Made by a program: the position numbers and the translations under genes
Shown: positions 9,283 to 17,343 of the stretch, piece by piece
How positions within the stretch are numbered: the first letter of the stretch is position 1
Layout of the letters: each line of letters opens with the position of its first letter
Assembly (NCBI GenBank): GCA_965211995.1
Contig: OZ243040.1
Coordinates: forward strand, 1,364,001 to 1,428,000
Origin: CAYFZO01 sp965211995
Lineage (GTDB): Bacteria; Pseudomonadota; Gammaproteobacteria; Poriferisulfidales; Oxydemutatoraceae
Length of the DNA stretch: 64,000 nucleotides
Direction: 5' to 3'
Notes under the pieces: generated by a model
What the model saw: the letters and a program-made list of their open reading frames with translations, nothing else
Told to the model about the DNA's origin: nothing
Databases searched by the model: none

Positions 9283-10170
9283 TTACGGCAACACGGCTAA
9301 CTTGCTGTTCATCAACGCCGGGGCATACTTCGGCTTGTGCATGGGTCTCGTGCGCAACGTGCCCGCGAAAGCGCGCCGTATTCTGCTTCCGGATACGTCA
9401 ACGTATTGTTCTTCCGTCTCCGCGCCTGCGCCGCGTCTGCCGTGACGAATGGCCGCAATAATGGAACTGCCGGCTCCCAAAAACGGATCGAGCACCCAGT
9501 CGTCCCGGTTTGTCAGCGACAGCACCAGCCGCTCGACCAACTCCACCGGATACTGGCAGGGATGCTCCGTTTTCTCCACGTGATTGCTTTTGACGTTGGG
9601 AACGTCCCAAACGTCCCCGGGATTTTTCCCCAGCGGATTACACGAATATTGTCCCGCCTTTGGTCCTTTGAAATACTTTTTGGCCGGGTACTTTTGCGGA
9701 ACTCTAACGGGATCGAGGTTAAAAACATAATCCTTTGCCTTTCTAGTGAACCAGATGATCGTTTCGTGGCGCCCGGAAAATCTTTTTGAACAATGCAGCC
9801 CGTGTTCAAAGTACCAGATTATCCGATTTCTCATCACCAGCCCCAGATCGGAAAATACCGGATACAGGGCGGCGTCAAGAGGAACAATAGCCCCGTCATC
9901 CACGTAATTCCCGACTTGCCAGCAGATGCTGCCGGTATCGGAAAGAACACGGACACACTCTTTTATCACCCCCGCCTGGCTTTCGAGGTATTGATTGAGG
10001 CCGGTTTTCTTCTCATATTCCTTGCCGATATTGTAAGGGGGCGACGTAACGATCAATTGGATGGAACGATCCGGTATTTGTTCCAACAGGGCCAGGCAAT
10101 CCCCGTGATAGACGACAACGCGCTCGTTCAATTTGAACGTGCCGGCTATTTCTGCTTTCGGGGCGGGCAT
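9283..10170 (-). CDS. Site-specific DNA methyltransferase, orphan
   Basis: The beta-class layout is clear: motif IV, TSPPYN (residues 42-47), comes first, and the AdoMet motif DPFLGAGSS (228-236) comes late. The TSPPY form is commonest in N4-cytosine enzymes but also occurs in N6-adenine ones, so the base is undecided. The C-terminal GTLRTRPM is a familiar tail of this subgroup. No restriction nuclease is adjacent. I start at the ATG at 10170; an ATG at 10182 is in frame but sits inside a TATAAT. Base composition is lower in GC than the flanking genes, which suggests transfer. The target sequence cannot be read from the protein. Confidence 0.88.
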   Translation of the reverse strand: MPAPKAEIAGTFKLNERVVVYHGDCLALLEQIPDRSIQLIVTSPPYNIGKEYEKKTGLNQYLESQAGVIKECVRVLSDTGSICWQVGNYVDDGAIVPLDAALYPVFSDLGLVMRNRIIWYFEHGLHCSKRFSGRHETIIWFTRKAKDYVFNLDPVRVPQKYPAKKYFKGPKAGQYSCNPLGKNPGDVWDVPNVKSNHVEKTEHPCQYPVELVERLVLSLTNRDDWVLDPFLGAGSSIIAAIRHGRRGAGAETEEQYVDVSGSRIRRAFAGTLRTRPMHKPKYAPALMNSKLAVLP

Positions 10171-10181
10171 AATCCGTTGCA

Positions 10182-10196
10182 TTATATGTCATATAA
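10182..10196. promoter_or_regulatory. Perfect 15-bp palindrome overlapping the methyltransferase -10
   Basis: TTATATG-T-CATATAA is a perfect inverted repeat with 7-base arms and a single central base. It overlaps the minus-strand TATAAT that would serve as the -10 of the methyltransferase gene. A dyad in that place is a good candidate operator, or a site for self-control by the methyltransferase. AT-rich dyads can also arise by chance, so only the symmetry is certain. Confidence 0.5.
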
Positions 10197-10316
10197 CGGG
10201 ACGGCCGCCGCCTGCGGCCGGCCGGCCTTAAAAAGAAACCAGCACCGCCGCTGCAATGCCGACAAGCGCCAACGGTACGCCGGAAACCTCTTTCCCCGCG
10301 CGGGCGCAATACGAAG
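10197..10316. other. Spacer between sulfotransferase and methyltransferase
   Basis: This short spacer holds a GC-rich self-complementary run, GGCCGGCCGGCC, near 10217-10228, followed on the plus strand by TTAAAAAG. It could form a hairpin at the end of the sulfotransferase transcript, but the poly-T side is wrong for a minus-strand terminator. No gene is seen. Confidence 0.3.
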
Positions 10317-11030
10317 TTATCCGTCAAAAGAGTAGTTGAACCGCTCTATTTCCCACCGGGAAATTTCCGCGACTTTATCGCGCAACTCGTCGTCGTAATA
10401 TTCGCGGAAATGAGACCTTGAAGCGGATGTACTGATTTTTAAGGACTCTCCCAATTCCGGAAAACCGATCCGTTCGCCTACGTGCGCGAGATCCTCCCGC
10501 CGATTTTCATATCTTGCGACAAAGTCCACCAGCAGGTTGTTTTCTTCGTCGCACAGCAGTTTATTCGCCGGAAGCCATGACTGCGCGCGTGAGCGGTATT
10601 TTGCGAACAGGACACTCTTAAAAGGCGCTCTCATCTGAGAGGGGGAAAGGGGCATTCCACAATGAAAAATGTAAAGTGATACATATCTTTCCCACGGATT
10701 CCTGATGACGCTAAAAGTGAACCGCCTTTGCCAAAGTTCGTGTCCCGGCAGTTTCCGCATCTCCAATGCCGTTAAATGATCGGGCAAGCGGAAAATCCGC
10801 CCGCCGGCAAAGCGAGTTGCAAGCGATTTTTTCGTTGCCTCGCCGATGAAGTCAATCCGCCGGTCTTTACCATAAGGCCAGCCAAACCGGGCATCGAGTT
10901 CCGTTTTAAGAGAGGTGGAGGAAGTACGCGCAATATCAACGTACCAAAAGCCCGTCCCGGCGACTTTACGCCGAACCAAAGGAAGAACCGGTTTCCCGAA
11001 TATTTGCCTGAATGTCTTGCGGAGACTCAT
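10317..11030 (-). CDS. Sulfotransferase family 2 protein
   Basis: This 237-residue protein has both PAPS-binding elements of cytosolic/Golgi-type sulfotransferases. The 5'-phosphosulfate loop is DIARTSSTSLKTEL (33-44) and the 3'-phosphate motif is FSVIRNPWERYVSLY (about 106-120). It should transfer sulfate from PAPS to a hydroxyl, most likely of a surface glycan or lipid; the acceptor is unknown. There is no signal peptide. The ATG at 11030 is preferred over an upstream TTG. Lower GC and isolation from glycan genes suggest acquisition together with the methyltransferase. Confidence 0.82.
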   Translation of the reverse strand: MSLRKTFRQIFGKPVLPLVRRKVAGTGFWYVDIARTSSTSLKTELDARFGWPYGKDRRIDFIGEATKKSLATRFAGGRIFRLPDHLTALEMRKLPGHELWQRRFTFSVIRNPWERYVSLYIFHCGMPLSPSQMRAPFKSVLFAKYRSRAQSWLPANKLLCDEENNLLVDFVARYENRREDLAHVGERIGFPELGESLKISTSASRSHFREYYDDELRDKVAEISRWEIERFNYSFDG

Positions 11031-11098
11031 GCGATACGACAATGATTTTTATTAAGACTGCCCGCAGATGCAACGCCATTACCCCATAGCCGTCAAAC

Positions 11099-11119
11099 AA
11101 GGGGAAACAACAACCCCTT
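11099..11119 (-). terminator. Weak hairpin after pcm
   Basis: AAGGGG and CCCCTT pair across a 9-base loop just after the pcm stop. On the minus strand the stem is followed by TTGTTTG, only moderately T-rich. It may end the surE-pcm transcript. The 80-base gap around it shows nothing else. Confidence 0.35.
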
Positions 11120-11122
11120 CAC

Positions 11123-11758
11123 TCAACCGACCAGCGGCACGAACTTAACCCCGAAGTGGCGCTCTTTCTTGTAGCCGTGCTCGTTGCGCCTGACCAGCAT
11201 CAGGTGCTGGTCCTCTTCACCGACGGGCACGACCATGCGGCCGCCGACGGCGAGTTGGTCGAGCAGCGCGGGCGGCGCTTCTTTTGAAGCCGCGGTGACG
11301 ATGACGCCGCCGTACGGCGCGAATTGCGTCCAGCCCTTGCCGCCGTCGGCGCAACGGAAATTCACGTTGCGGCAGTCGAGTTCCGTCAACAGTGCGCGTG
11401 CGGCGCTGTGCAATGCGCCGATGCGCTCGATCGTGAACACGCGGGGAACGAGCAGCGACAGCACCGCCGTCTGATAACCCGAACCGGTGCCGACCTCGAG
11501 CACGACTTCGGGCACGCCATTGGCGATCAGCAGTTGGGTCATAAACGCGACGATGTACGGCTGCGACACGGTTTGATCGTGGCCGATCGGCAGCGCCTGA
11601 TCGGCGTAAGCGAGATTGGCGAAACCCGGATCAACGAAACGGTGCCGCGGCACGCGCCCGACCGCATCGAGCACCCGGCGGTCGGCGATGCCTTTGAATT
11701 CGAGTTCGGAGACGAGCCGCTCACACGCGTACTGGAATCGGTGTTCCGTCTCGCGCAT
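11123..11758 (-). CDS. pcm: Protein-L-isoaspartate O-methyltransferase
   Basis: The 211-residue enzyme methylates isoaspartyl residues in damaged proteins with AdoMet so that they can revert to aspartate. The AdoMet motif is EVGTGSGYQTAVL. The family segment VPRHRFV with the following YADQALPIGHDQTVSQPYIV is the substrate-binding region, and GGRMVVPVG is near the C terminus. It starts at the ATG at 11758, 6 bases after surE. The surE-pcm pair is a well-known proteobacterial stress-survival unit; no nlpD or rpoS follows here, because the lower-GC island lies downstream. Confidence 0.95.
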   Translation of the reverse strand: MRETEHRFQYACERLVSELEFKGIADRRVLDAVGRVPRHRFVDPGFANLAYADQALPIGHDQTVSQPYIVAFMTQLLIANGVPEVVLEVGTGSGYQTAVLSLLVPRVFTIERIGALHSAARALLTELDCRNVNFRCADGGKGWTQFAPYGGVIVTAASKEAPPALLDQLAVGGRMVVPVGEEDQHLMLVRRNEHGYKKERHFGVKFVPLVG

Positions 11759-11764
11759 CGCCGC

Positions 11765-12517
11765 TCAGCGCAAACTTCCGAGCCAGTCGCCGACGGTTTC
11801 GAGGTGGCGGTGGCGGGTCAGGTCAACGTGCAAAGGCGTCACCGAAACGTAACCGGCGGCGACCGCGTGAAAGTCGGTGCCGGACCCCGCGTCCTGCTCG
11901 GGACCGGGCGCGCCGATCCAGTAGATCGGTTCGCCGCGGGGGTCGCTGTCCTCGATCGCCGGCTCGGCGACGTGGCGGTTGCCGAGCCGGGTGCTTTTGA
12001 AGCCCTTGACGTCGTGCAACGGCACGTCGGGCACGTTGACGTTAAGGATGATCTCACGCGGCAGCGCCGCGTTTTTCAAATGCCCGATCAGCCGCCTGGT
12101 GACTTTGGCGGCGGTGTCGAGATGGCGCGGGCGCAGCGAAACGATCGACACCGCGACCGCGGGGAATCCCAGATAGCGCCCCTCCATCGCCGCCGCGACG
12201 GTGCCCGAATACACCACGTCGTCGCCCAGATTTTCGCCGTGGTTGACGCCCGACAACACCATGTCGGGCGGCGCGTCCTTGAACAGGCCGGTCACGCCGA
12301 GGTGCACGCAATCGGTCGGCGTGCCGTTCACCGCGTATATGTTTTCGGATATGCGGGTGATGCGCAGGGGGCGGTCGAGTGTCAGCGAATTGCTCGCGGC
12401 GCTGCGGTCCTGGTCCGGCGCGACCACCGACACTTTGTCGGACGCGGCGAACGACGACGCGAGGATCCTGAGCCCCGGACTGTCGTAGCCGTCGTCATTG
12501 CTGATCAATATGTGCAT
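11765..12517 (-). CDS. surE: 5'/3'-nucleotidase SurE
   Basis: SurE (250 residues) is a metal-dependent phosphatase acting on nucleoside monophosphates. The metal-binding NDDG is at residues 6-9 of MHILISNDDGYDSPGL, and SGVNHGENLGDDVVYSGTV carries the conserved Asn and the active-site loop. Both features and the length are standard. I use the ATG at 12517; a TTG directly before it adds one residue. It is transcribed divergently from the Smr gene and is first in the surE-pcm pair. Confidence 0.96.
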   Translation of the reverse strand: MHILISNDDGYDSPGLRILASSFAASDKVSVVAPDQDRSAASNSLTLDRPLRITRISENIYAVNGTPTDCVHLGVTGLFKDAPPDMVLSGVNHGENLGDDVVYSGTVAAAMEGRYLGFPAVAVSIVSLRPRHLDTAAKVTRRLIGHLKNAALPREIILNVNVPDVPLHDVKGFKSTRLGNRHVAEPAIEDSDPRGEPIYWIGAPGPEQDAGSGTDFHAVAAGYVSVTPLHVDLTRHRHLETVGDWLGSLR

Positions 12518-12600
12518 CAAATCGGCGGGTGTGCGGTTTTTATATTACGGTATATCATAATGTGCGGCAACCGAATGAAACAACGGGCAAGCAACGAGCA
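12518..12600. promoter_or_regulatory. AT-rich divergent promoter region, surE / Smr gene
   Basis: The 83 bases between the two divergent starts contain an AT-rich core at about 12538-12561. It includes TATCAT on the plus strand and TAATAT and TATGAT on the minus strand, all plausible -10 elements. No clear -35 or ribosome-binding purine run could be assigned. Confidence 0.45.
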
Positions 12601-13110
12601 ATGTCTGAAAACAATCACACCGGCGAAGAAACTTTCCGTGATCTGATCGAGCAAACCGAGGTTAAACACGGGAAACGCGAGCGCCCGCCGCAACCGCACG
12701 GCACACGGCACCCGCAGCCGCGCCCACCCACCGGCGCGCCGGCGACAACCAAAAACATTCCGGCCGAATTCATGCGCGCAGGCGTACAACACAAGGAGAT
12801 GCGCCGCCTGAAGCAGGGGAAATTCCCCCTCAACGATGACCGGAAGATTGACCTGCACGGCCTGAAGCGCGACGAGGCTCATCAGCCCCTGAGCGAGTTC
12901 ATAGACCACTGCTTGAACAACGACATCCGCTATGCCTGCGTGATCTGCGGCAAGGGTGTCCATTCGCCCGGCAAACCCGTGCTCAGGCCGGCAGTCCGCA
13001 GTTGGCTGTCCCATCACCGCAAAGTGCTTGCGTATTGCCCCGCACAATTGAAAGACGGCGGCGACGGCGCCTTGTACGTTCTGCTCAAAACCGGACACGC
13101 GGGGCCTTGA
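12601..13110 (+). CDS. Smr-domain protein
   Basis: The 169-residue protein has a charged, proline-rich N-terminal half followed by an Smr domain. The domain markers are KIDLHGLKRDEA (near residue 81), ICGKGVHSPG (near 118) and a C-terminal RPAVRSWL. Small MutS-related domains of this kind bind or nick branched nucleic acid, and some act on ribosome-associated mRNA; the role of this stand-alone form is not fixed. I start at the ATG at 12601, giving MSENNHTGEE, because the upstream codons overlap the promoter region. moeA starts 2 bases after its stop. Confidence 0.88.
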   Translation: MSENNHTGEETFRDLIEQTEVKHGKRERPPQPHGTRHPQPRPPTGAPATTKNIPAEFMRAGVQHKEMRRLKQGKFPLNDDRKIDLHGLKRDEAHQPLSEFIDHCLNNDIRYACVICGKGVHSPGKPVLRPAVRSWLSHHRKVLAYCPAQLKDGGDGALYVLLKTGHAGP

Positions 13111-13112
13111 CG

Positions 13113-14390
13113 ATGAAACCCGCCGCGGAACAGGCGCCGCTGCATGACCCGAGTTGCCAGGACGATTACGATCCGGGCTCTTTGCCGATCGCCGCAGCCG
13201 CCGAGCGCATCATGTCCACGGTCGCGCCCGTCGCCGATACCGAAACATTGCCGCTGCGCGCCGCACTCGGCAGAGTCCTCGCGCAAACGGTGAACTCGAC
13301 GATCAACGTGCCCGGGCACGCCAACTCGGCGATGGACGGCTACGCGCTGCGTCTGCGTGACCTGCCCCGGTCGGGAGCGGGCGAATTCAAGGTCGTCGGC
13401 AAGGCGCTCGCCGGACGCCCCTACGCGGGCGGGGTCGGCGCCGGCGAATGTGTGCGCATTATGACCGGCGCGGTGCTGCCCGCCGACTGCGACACAGTGG
13501 TGATCCAGGAGCAGGCCGAGGCAAGCGGCGGCGGCGTCAGGATCGGCGGCGGTCACCGCAAGGGGCAGAACGTGCGCCTCGCCGGTGAAGACGTCGCCGC
13601 CGGTGAGAAAGTGCTCGACGCCGGGCGGCGCCTGAGTCCCGCCGACGTCGGCCTGCTCGCGTCGGTCGGAGCCACCGAAGCGACGGTGACGAGACCTCTC
13701 AAAGTCGCGTTTTTCTCGACCGGCAGCGAACTGCGCCCCGCCGGCGAACCGCTCGCCGCGGGGCAGATCTACGACAGCAACCGTTACACCTTGTTTGGAA
13801 TGCTCACCCGTCTCGGCGTCGAAATCTCCGACCTCGGCATCGTCGCCGACGACCGTGCGGCGCTGATCGAGGCGTTCGGGCGAGCGACGGCGGCCGATGC
13901 GGTCATCACTTCGGGCGGCGTGTCGGTCGGTGAGGCCGACTATGTTAAAGAGATCCTGGCGCAACTCGGCCGGGTGCATTTCTGGAAAGTCGCGGTCAAA
14001 CCCGGCCGGCCGCTCGCGTTCGGGCGCATCGGCGACACCGCCTATTTCGGGCTGCCGGGCAACCCGGTGTCGGTGATGGTGACTTTCTACGTGCTGGTGC
14101 AGCCGGCGCTGAAAGCGATGATGGGGGAAACGCACCAAGCGGCCGCGCTCAGGCTGCGCGCGCGCAGCCTCGACAAGTTGCGCAAACGCCCCGGGCGCGT
14201 TGAATTTCAGCGCGGCATTCTTGAACGCGGCGAAGACGGCGAATACAACGTGCGTAAAACCGGCGCGCAAGGCTCCGGGATCCTGAGCTCGATGACGGCG
14301 GCAAACTGCCTGATTATCCTCGGCACCGAAGAAAAAGAAATCGCACCCGGCGCCGCGGTCGAAGTGATCCCGTTCGACAGCCTGACCTGA
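13113..14390 (+). CDS. moeA: Molybdopterin molybdenumtransferase
   Basis: MoeA inserts molybdate into adenylylated molybdopterin. The 425-residue protein shows HANSAMDGYAL near residue 70, RIMTGAVLP, SGGVSVGEADYVKE (about 268), VKPGRPLAFG and GLPGNPVS, the full set of MoeA active-site segments. The ATG at 13113 begins MKPAAEQAP, 2 bases after the Smr gene; the longer upstream frame overlaps that gene and is not MoeA-like. It ends 10 bases before the convergent YceI gene. It belongs with moaE, moaB, moaA, mobA and mobB in this window. Confidence 0.96.
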   Translation: MKPAAEQAPLHDPSCQDDYDPGSLPIAAAAERIMSTVAPVADTETLPLRAALGRVLAQTVNSTINVPGHANSAMDGYALRLRDLPRSGAGEFKVVGKALAGRPYAGGVGAGECVRIMTGAVLPADCDTVVIQEQAEASGGGVRIGGGHRKGQNVRLAGEDVAAGEKVLDAGRRLSPADVGLLASVGATEATVTRPLKVAFFSTGSELRPAGEPLAAGQIYDSNRYTLFGMLTRLGVEISDLGIVADDRAALIEAFGRATAADAVITSGGVSVGEADYVKEILAQLGRVHFWKVAVKPGRPLAFGRIGDTAYFGLPGNPVSVMVTFYVLVQPALKAMMGETHQAAALRLRARSLDKLRKRPGRVEFQRGILERGEDGEYNVRKTGAQGSGILSSMTAANCLIILGTEEKEIAPGAAVEVIPFDSLT

Positions 14391-14399
14391 AACCCGCCC

Positions 14400-14987
14400 T
14401 TACCGCTTGACGAAAACCAGTTTGAAACTGACCGGGATCGTGGCCGGGATATTGAACAACCCGACCAACTCCTTGAGTTTGCCGAAACCGTCGAGCATGC
14501 CGTAATCCACGGCGTTAACCAGAATCGGCGCGGTCGTCTGCACCACCAGGCTGTCGCCGGCGCGCGCAACGCTGATCTCGCCTTTCACCTTGCGGGTGAC
14601 GCCGCGCATGGTCAGCGCGGCTTCGACCGTCTGCGTCCGTCCGGGCGGATAGTGCTGCGCCGGGGCGCCGACCGCGAGCCTGACCGTCGCCCGCGGATGA
14701 TGCGCGACGTCGAACACGTATTGCCTGATCCGCTCGTCGCGGATCTCAACGCCGGTGTCAACGCTGTTCAGGTCTATGTCGAGCATGACTTCGCCGGCGT
14801 CATTGATGCCGCCCGAGAAACCATTGAAGCGGTTGTTCTCGAACACCGTCTGAAAAGTCGCGGTCATCTTGCTCGAAAGGTAGGTGACCGCGGAACGGTC
14901 GCGCGCAACGACCCAGTCGGCGACCGCCGCGAGCGGCAAGGCGGCGAGCACCACACATGCGACGATGCGTTGCATAAAAAGTTTCAT
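14400..14987 (-). CDS. YceI-family periplasmic protein
   Basis: The 195-residue precursor begins with a signal peptide, MKLFMQRIVACVVLAALPLA, with cleavage expected after VADA-like residues near 24. The rest is the YceI lipocalin-like barrel: SAVTYLSSKMTATF, then FDVAHHPRATVR and a late VNAVDYGM. The family binds long isoprenoid chains such as quinones, and the exact role is usually unknown. I choose the ATG at 14987; another ATG four codons later would also work. It lies on the minus strand 14 bases after moaE and may be its downstream partner. Confidence 0.88.
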   Translation of the reverse strand: MKLFMQRIVACVVLAALPLAAVADWVVARDRSAVTYLSSKMTATFQTVFENNRFNGFSGGINDAGEVMLDIDLNSVDTGVEIRDERIRQYVFDVAHHPRATVRLAVGAPAQHYPPGRTQTVEAALTMRGVTRKVKGEISVARAGDSLVVQTTAPILVNAVDYGMLDGFGKLKELVGLFNIPATIPVSFKLVFVKR

Positions 14988-15001
14988 GTTGCTCCCCGGC
15001 G

Positions 15002-15454
15002 TCAATGCCCCGGCGTGTTTTCCTTGACCCAGCGCGCACCGTGCTTGAGGGTCTCCCGCTTCCAAAACGGCGCCTTTGATTTAAGGTCTTCCATGATACA
15101 CCGGTTGGCGGCGTAAGCGTCGCGGCGGTGCGCGGCCCATACCGCGACCAGCACGATTGCCTCTCCCGGCAGCACTTCTCCGACGCGATGGACGACCAAA
15201 GCGTCGCCGATCGCGTGTTCGGACGCGGCGCGCTCAAGCGTGCGCTCGATCTGCGCGTGCGTCATCCGCGGATAATATTCAAGATACATCGCGGTCACTT
15301 CGTCGCCCTGATTGAAGTCGCGCATGGTGCCGACGAACACCGACGCCGCACCGAACTCGCCCGGGTGCGCCGCCCCCGCTCCCGACTTCCGGGGCCGGTA
15401 TTCGGACAACCTGCGCCACGGGTCAAAGGCGCTTTCGATGATCTCCACCTGCAT
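15002..15454 (-). CDS. moaE: Molybdopterin synthase catalytic subunit
   Basis: MoaE (150 residues) with sulfurated MoaD turns precursor Z (cPMP) into molybdopterin. The conserved FVGTMRDFNQGDEV, the HRVGEVLPGEAIVLVAV core and the active-site lysines in LKSKAPFWKRE are all present. I start at the ATG at 15454 (MQVEIIESAF); the longer frame runs into the divergent promoter. No moaD or moaC is in the window. It is divergent from moaB with 65 bases between. Confidence 0.95.
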   Translation of the reverse strand: MQVEIIESAFDPWRRLSEYRPRKSGAGAAHPGEFGAASVFVGTMRDFNQGDEVTAMYLEYYPRMTHAQIERTLERAASEHAIGDALVVHRVGEVLPGEAIVLVAVWAAHRRDAYAANRCIMEDLKSKAPFWKRETLKHGARWVKENTPGH

Positions 15455-15484
15455 CACTGTACTCTCGCGTTCGTTGCGCGGGTC

Positions 15485-15491
15485 TATAATA
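15485..15491. promoter_or_regulatory. Shared -10 of the divergent moaE / moaB promoters
   Basis: TATAAT lies at 15485-15490 on the plus strand, 29 bases before the moaB ATG. Its reverse complement, shifted by one base, reads TATTAT on the minus strand, 31 bases before the moaE ATG. The two -10 elements therefore overlap almost entirely, so the two genes may compete for polymerase. No good -35 is seen on either side. Confidence 0.55.
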
Positions 15492-15519
15492 CTCCGCCGC
15501 GCAAACAAGCGCCAAGAAC

Positions 15520-16044
15520 ATGAAAAACGCACAGTTCATCCCGCTCGGAATCGCAGTGCTGACGGTGTCCGACACCCGCGACGAGGCCGGCGACAAATCG
15601 GGGGCGTTGCTGGTCGAGCGCATCAAAGCGGCGCACCACCGCTGCGTTGAAAAACGCATCGTCCCCGACGACGTCGCGCGGATCCAGACCGAACTGTCCG
15701 CGTGGATCGCGAACGACGAAGTTGACGCGGTGCTCACGACCGGCGGCACCGGACTGACCGGGCGCGACAACACGCCGGAAGCCGCGCGCGAGATGTTCGA
15801 CAAAACCATAGACGGGTTCGGCGAGATGTTCCGCGTCTTGTCGTACGCAACGATCGGCACCTCGACTTTGCAGTCGCGCGCGATCGCGGGCGTCGCCGGC
15901 GGGACGTTCATCTTCTGCCTGCCGGGTTCGCCCGGCGCGTGCGCCGACGCCTGGGACAAATTGATCAGCCATCAGTTGGATCACCGCACCCGCCCGTGCA
16001 ACCTGGTCGAACTGAGGCCGCGGCTCGCCGCGCGCAACGGGTAA
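15520..16044 (+). CDS. moaB: Molybdopterin adenylyltransferase-type MoaB
   Basis: The 174-residue protein has the MogA/MoaB fold signatures AVLTVSDTRDEAGDKSG (near residue 13), VLTTGGTGLTGRD (near 69) and FCLPGSPGACADAWD (near 130). MogA-type enzymes adenylylate molybdopterin before MoeA acts. The function of the MoaB subgroup in bacteria is less certain, though it appears to replace MogA where that is missing. The ATG at 15520 is preceded by a weak purine run. It is convergent with moaA across a repeat-bearing spacer. Confidence 0.93.
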   Translation: MKNAQFIPLGIAVLTVSDTRDEAGDKSGALLVERIKAAHHRCVEKRIVPDDVARIQTELSAWIANDEVDAVLTTGGTGLTGRDNTPEAAREMFDKTIDGFGEMFRVLSYATIGTSTLQSRAIAGVAGGTFIFCLPGSPGACADAWDKLISHQLDHRTRPCNLVELRPRLAARNG

Positions 16045-16066
16045 GCCGGCCCGTTCGCGTTATCCC

Positions 16067-16257
16067 GAATCCAGGTTTGAAGCGCGGCGTTTGCCCGTCA
16101 TCCGCCCGTGCCCGTCCGGCGTCGTCTGCGGATTGACTTTGGGCGCCGCAATTGACGCGGACGTTCGCAGATCAAGGCGGTCTTGTTGTGAGCACTCAGG
16201 CGCTGCCGCGAAGCGCCTGCCTTTCTTCCTGTTGCCGCGCTTCGGACTGGAATTTTC
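16067..16257 (+). repeat. Dispersed repeat family, copy A (moaB-moaA spacer)
   Basis: The left border, TTTGAAGCGCGGCGTTTGCC at 16077-16096 followed by CGTCATC, and the right border, with GCTTCGGACTGGAA near 16239-16252, match the borders of similar stretches at 18141-18599 and 21647-21819, in the same orientation. The inside is less alike. No ORF is credible. The rest of the 278-base spacer (16045-16322) shows nothing recognisable. Confidence 0.65.
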
Positions 16258-16322
16258 CCATCCGCGGATTTATTTTTCGGCCTCGCCGACGGCGGCGCTG
16301 CGGACTTGGATGGGGTGGGTGG

Positions 16323-17342
16323 CTAGCCGCCGATGTACGACATCTCGATCTTGTTCAGCGCGACGGTGTCGTCGCTGCGCGATTCGGAGTAGCGGTCATC
16401 GCGCCGGCGCCACACGCCGCTGATCCATTCGCCGAGCGCCGCGTCCGAATCGCCGCTGCGCAGGGCGCGGCGCAGATCGTGTCCGTGCACCGCGAACAAG
16501 CAGGTGTACAACCGCCCTTCCGCCGACAGCCTCATGCGGCTGCAATCGGCGCAAAACGGCTGCGTTACTGAGGCGATAACGCCGATCTCGCCGCCGCCGT
16601 CGCGATAGCGCCAGCGCCGCGCGACTTCGCCGCGGTAATTCGGCTGCACCGGCTCGAGCGGCATTTCCCCGCCGATGAGTTCGACGATCTCAGACGCCGG
16701 GAACACGTCGTCCATGCGCCAGCCGTTGGTCGTGCCGACGTCCATGTACTCAATAAAGCGCAGCACGTGCCCGCTGCCGTGAAACCGGCGCGCCATCGGC
16801 AGCACCTGACGGTCGTTGACGCCGCGCCTGACGACCATGTTGATCTTGACGGGCAGGCCGGCGGCGGCGGCGCAGTCGATCGCGGCGAGCACGCGCGCGA
16901 CCGGAAAGCCGCTGTCGCTGAGCGCGGCGAAAACCTTTTGGTCGAGCGCGTCGAGGCTGACGGTGACCCGCGACAGCCCCGCCGCTTTCAGCGCGCGCGC
17001 GCGCGCGGCGTCGAGCACCGTACCGTTGGTCGTGAGGCTGACGTCGGCGACTCCCGCAACGGCGGCGATGTACTCGACCAGGATCTCGATGCGCTTGCGC
17101 AGCAACGGCTCACCGCCGGTGAGGCGGATCTTGCTGACGCCTAGCGCGGTGAAAATCCCGACGCTGCGCACAATCTCCTCGAAAGACAGTATTTCCGAAC
17201 GCTGCAGGAATTTGTATCCCGAGCCGAACACCTCTTTCGGCATGCAGTAGGTGCAGCGAAAGTTGCAACGGTCGGTCACCGAGATCCTGAGATCGCGGAT
17301 GGGCCGTCCCAATTTGTCAATCAATTCTTTCATGCCGGTCAT
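16323..17342 (-). CDS. moaA: GTP 3',8-cyclase
   Basis: MoaA is the radical-SAM enzyme that starts molybdenum-cofactor synthesis from GTP. The N-terminal cluster motif is CNFRCTYCMPKE (near residue 27), KIRLTGGEPLLR follows, and the C-terminal cluster uses CADCSRMRLSAEGRLYTC. The protein ends in Gly-Gly, as MoaA activity requires. It has 339 residues, the usual length. The start is the ATG at 17342, with a second ATG three codons in. The hydrolase gene upstream ends one base before it. Confidence 0.96.
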   Translation of the reverse strand: MTGMKELIDKLGRPIRDLRISVTDRCNFRCTYCMPKEVFGSGYKFLQRSEILSFEEIVRSVGIFTALGVSKIRLTGGEPLLRKRIEILVEYIAAVAGVADVSLTTNGTVLDAARARALKAAGLSRVTVSLDALDQKVFAALSDSGFPVARVLAAIDCAAAAGLPVKINMVVRRGVNDRQVLPMARRFHGSGHVLRFIEYMDVGTTNGWRMDDVFPASEIVELIGGEMPLEPVQPNYRGEVARRWRYRDGGGEIGVIASVTQPFCADCSRMRLSAEGRLYTCLFAVHGHDLRRALRSGDSDAALGEWISGVWRRRDDRYSESRSDDTVALNKIEMSYIGG

Positions 17343-17343
17343 T

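Noticed and set aside
10308..10319. ATACGAAGTTAT, resembling a loxP half-site
   Set aside because: Only one half-site of 12 bases, no partner arm or 8-base spacer, and it overlaps the sulfotransferase stop; chance match.
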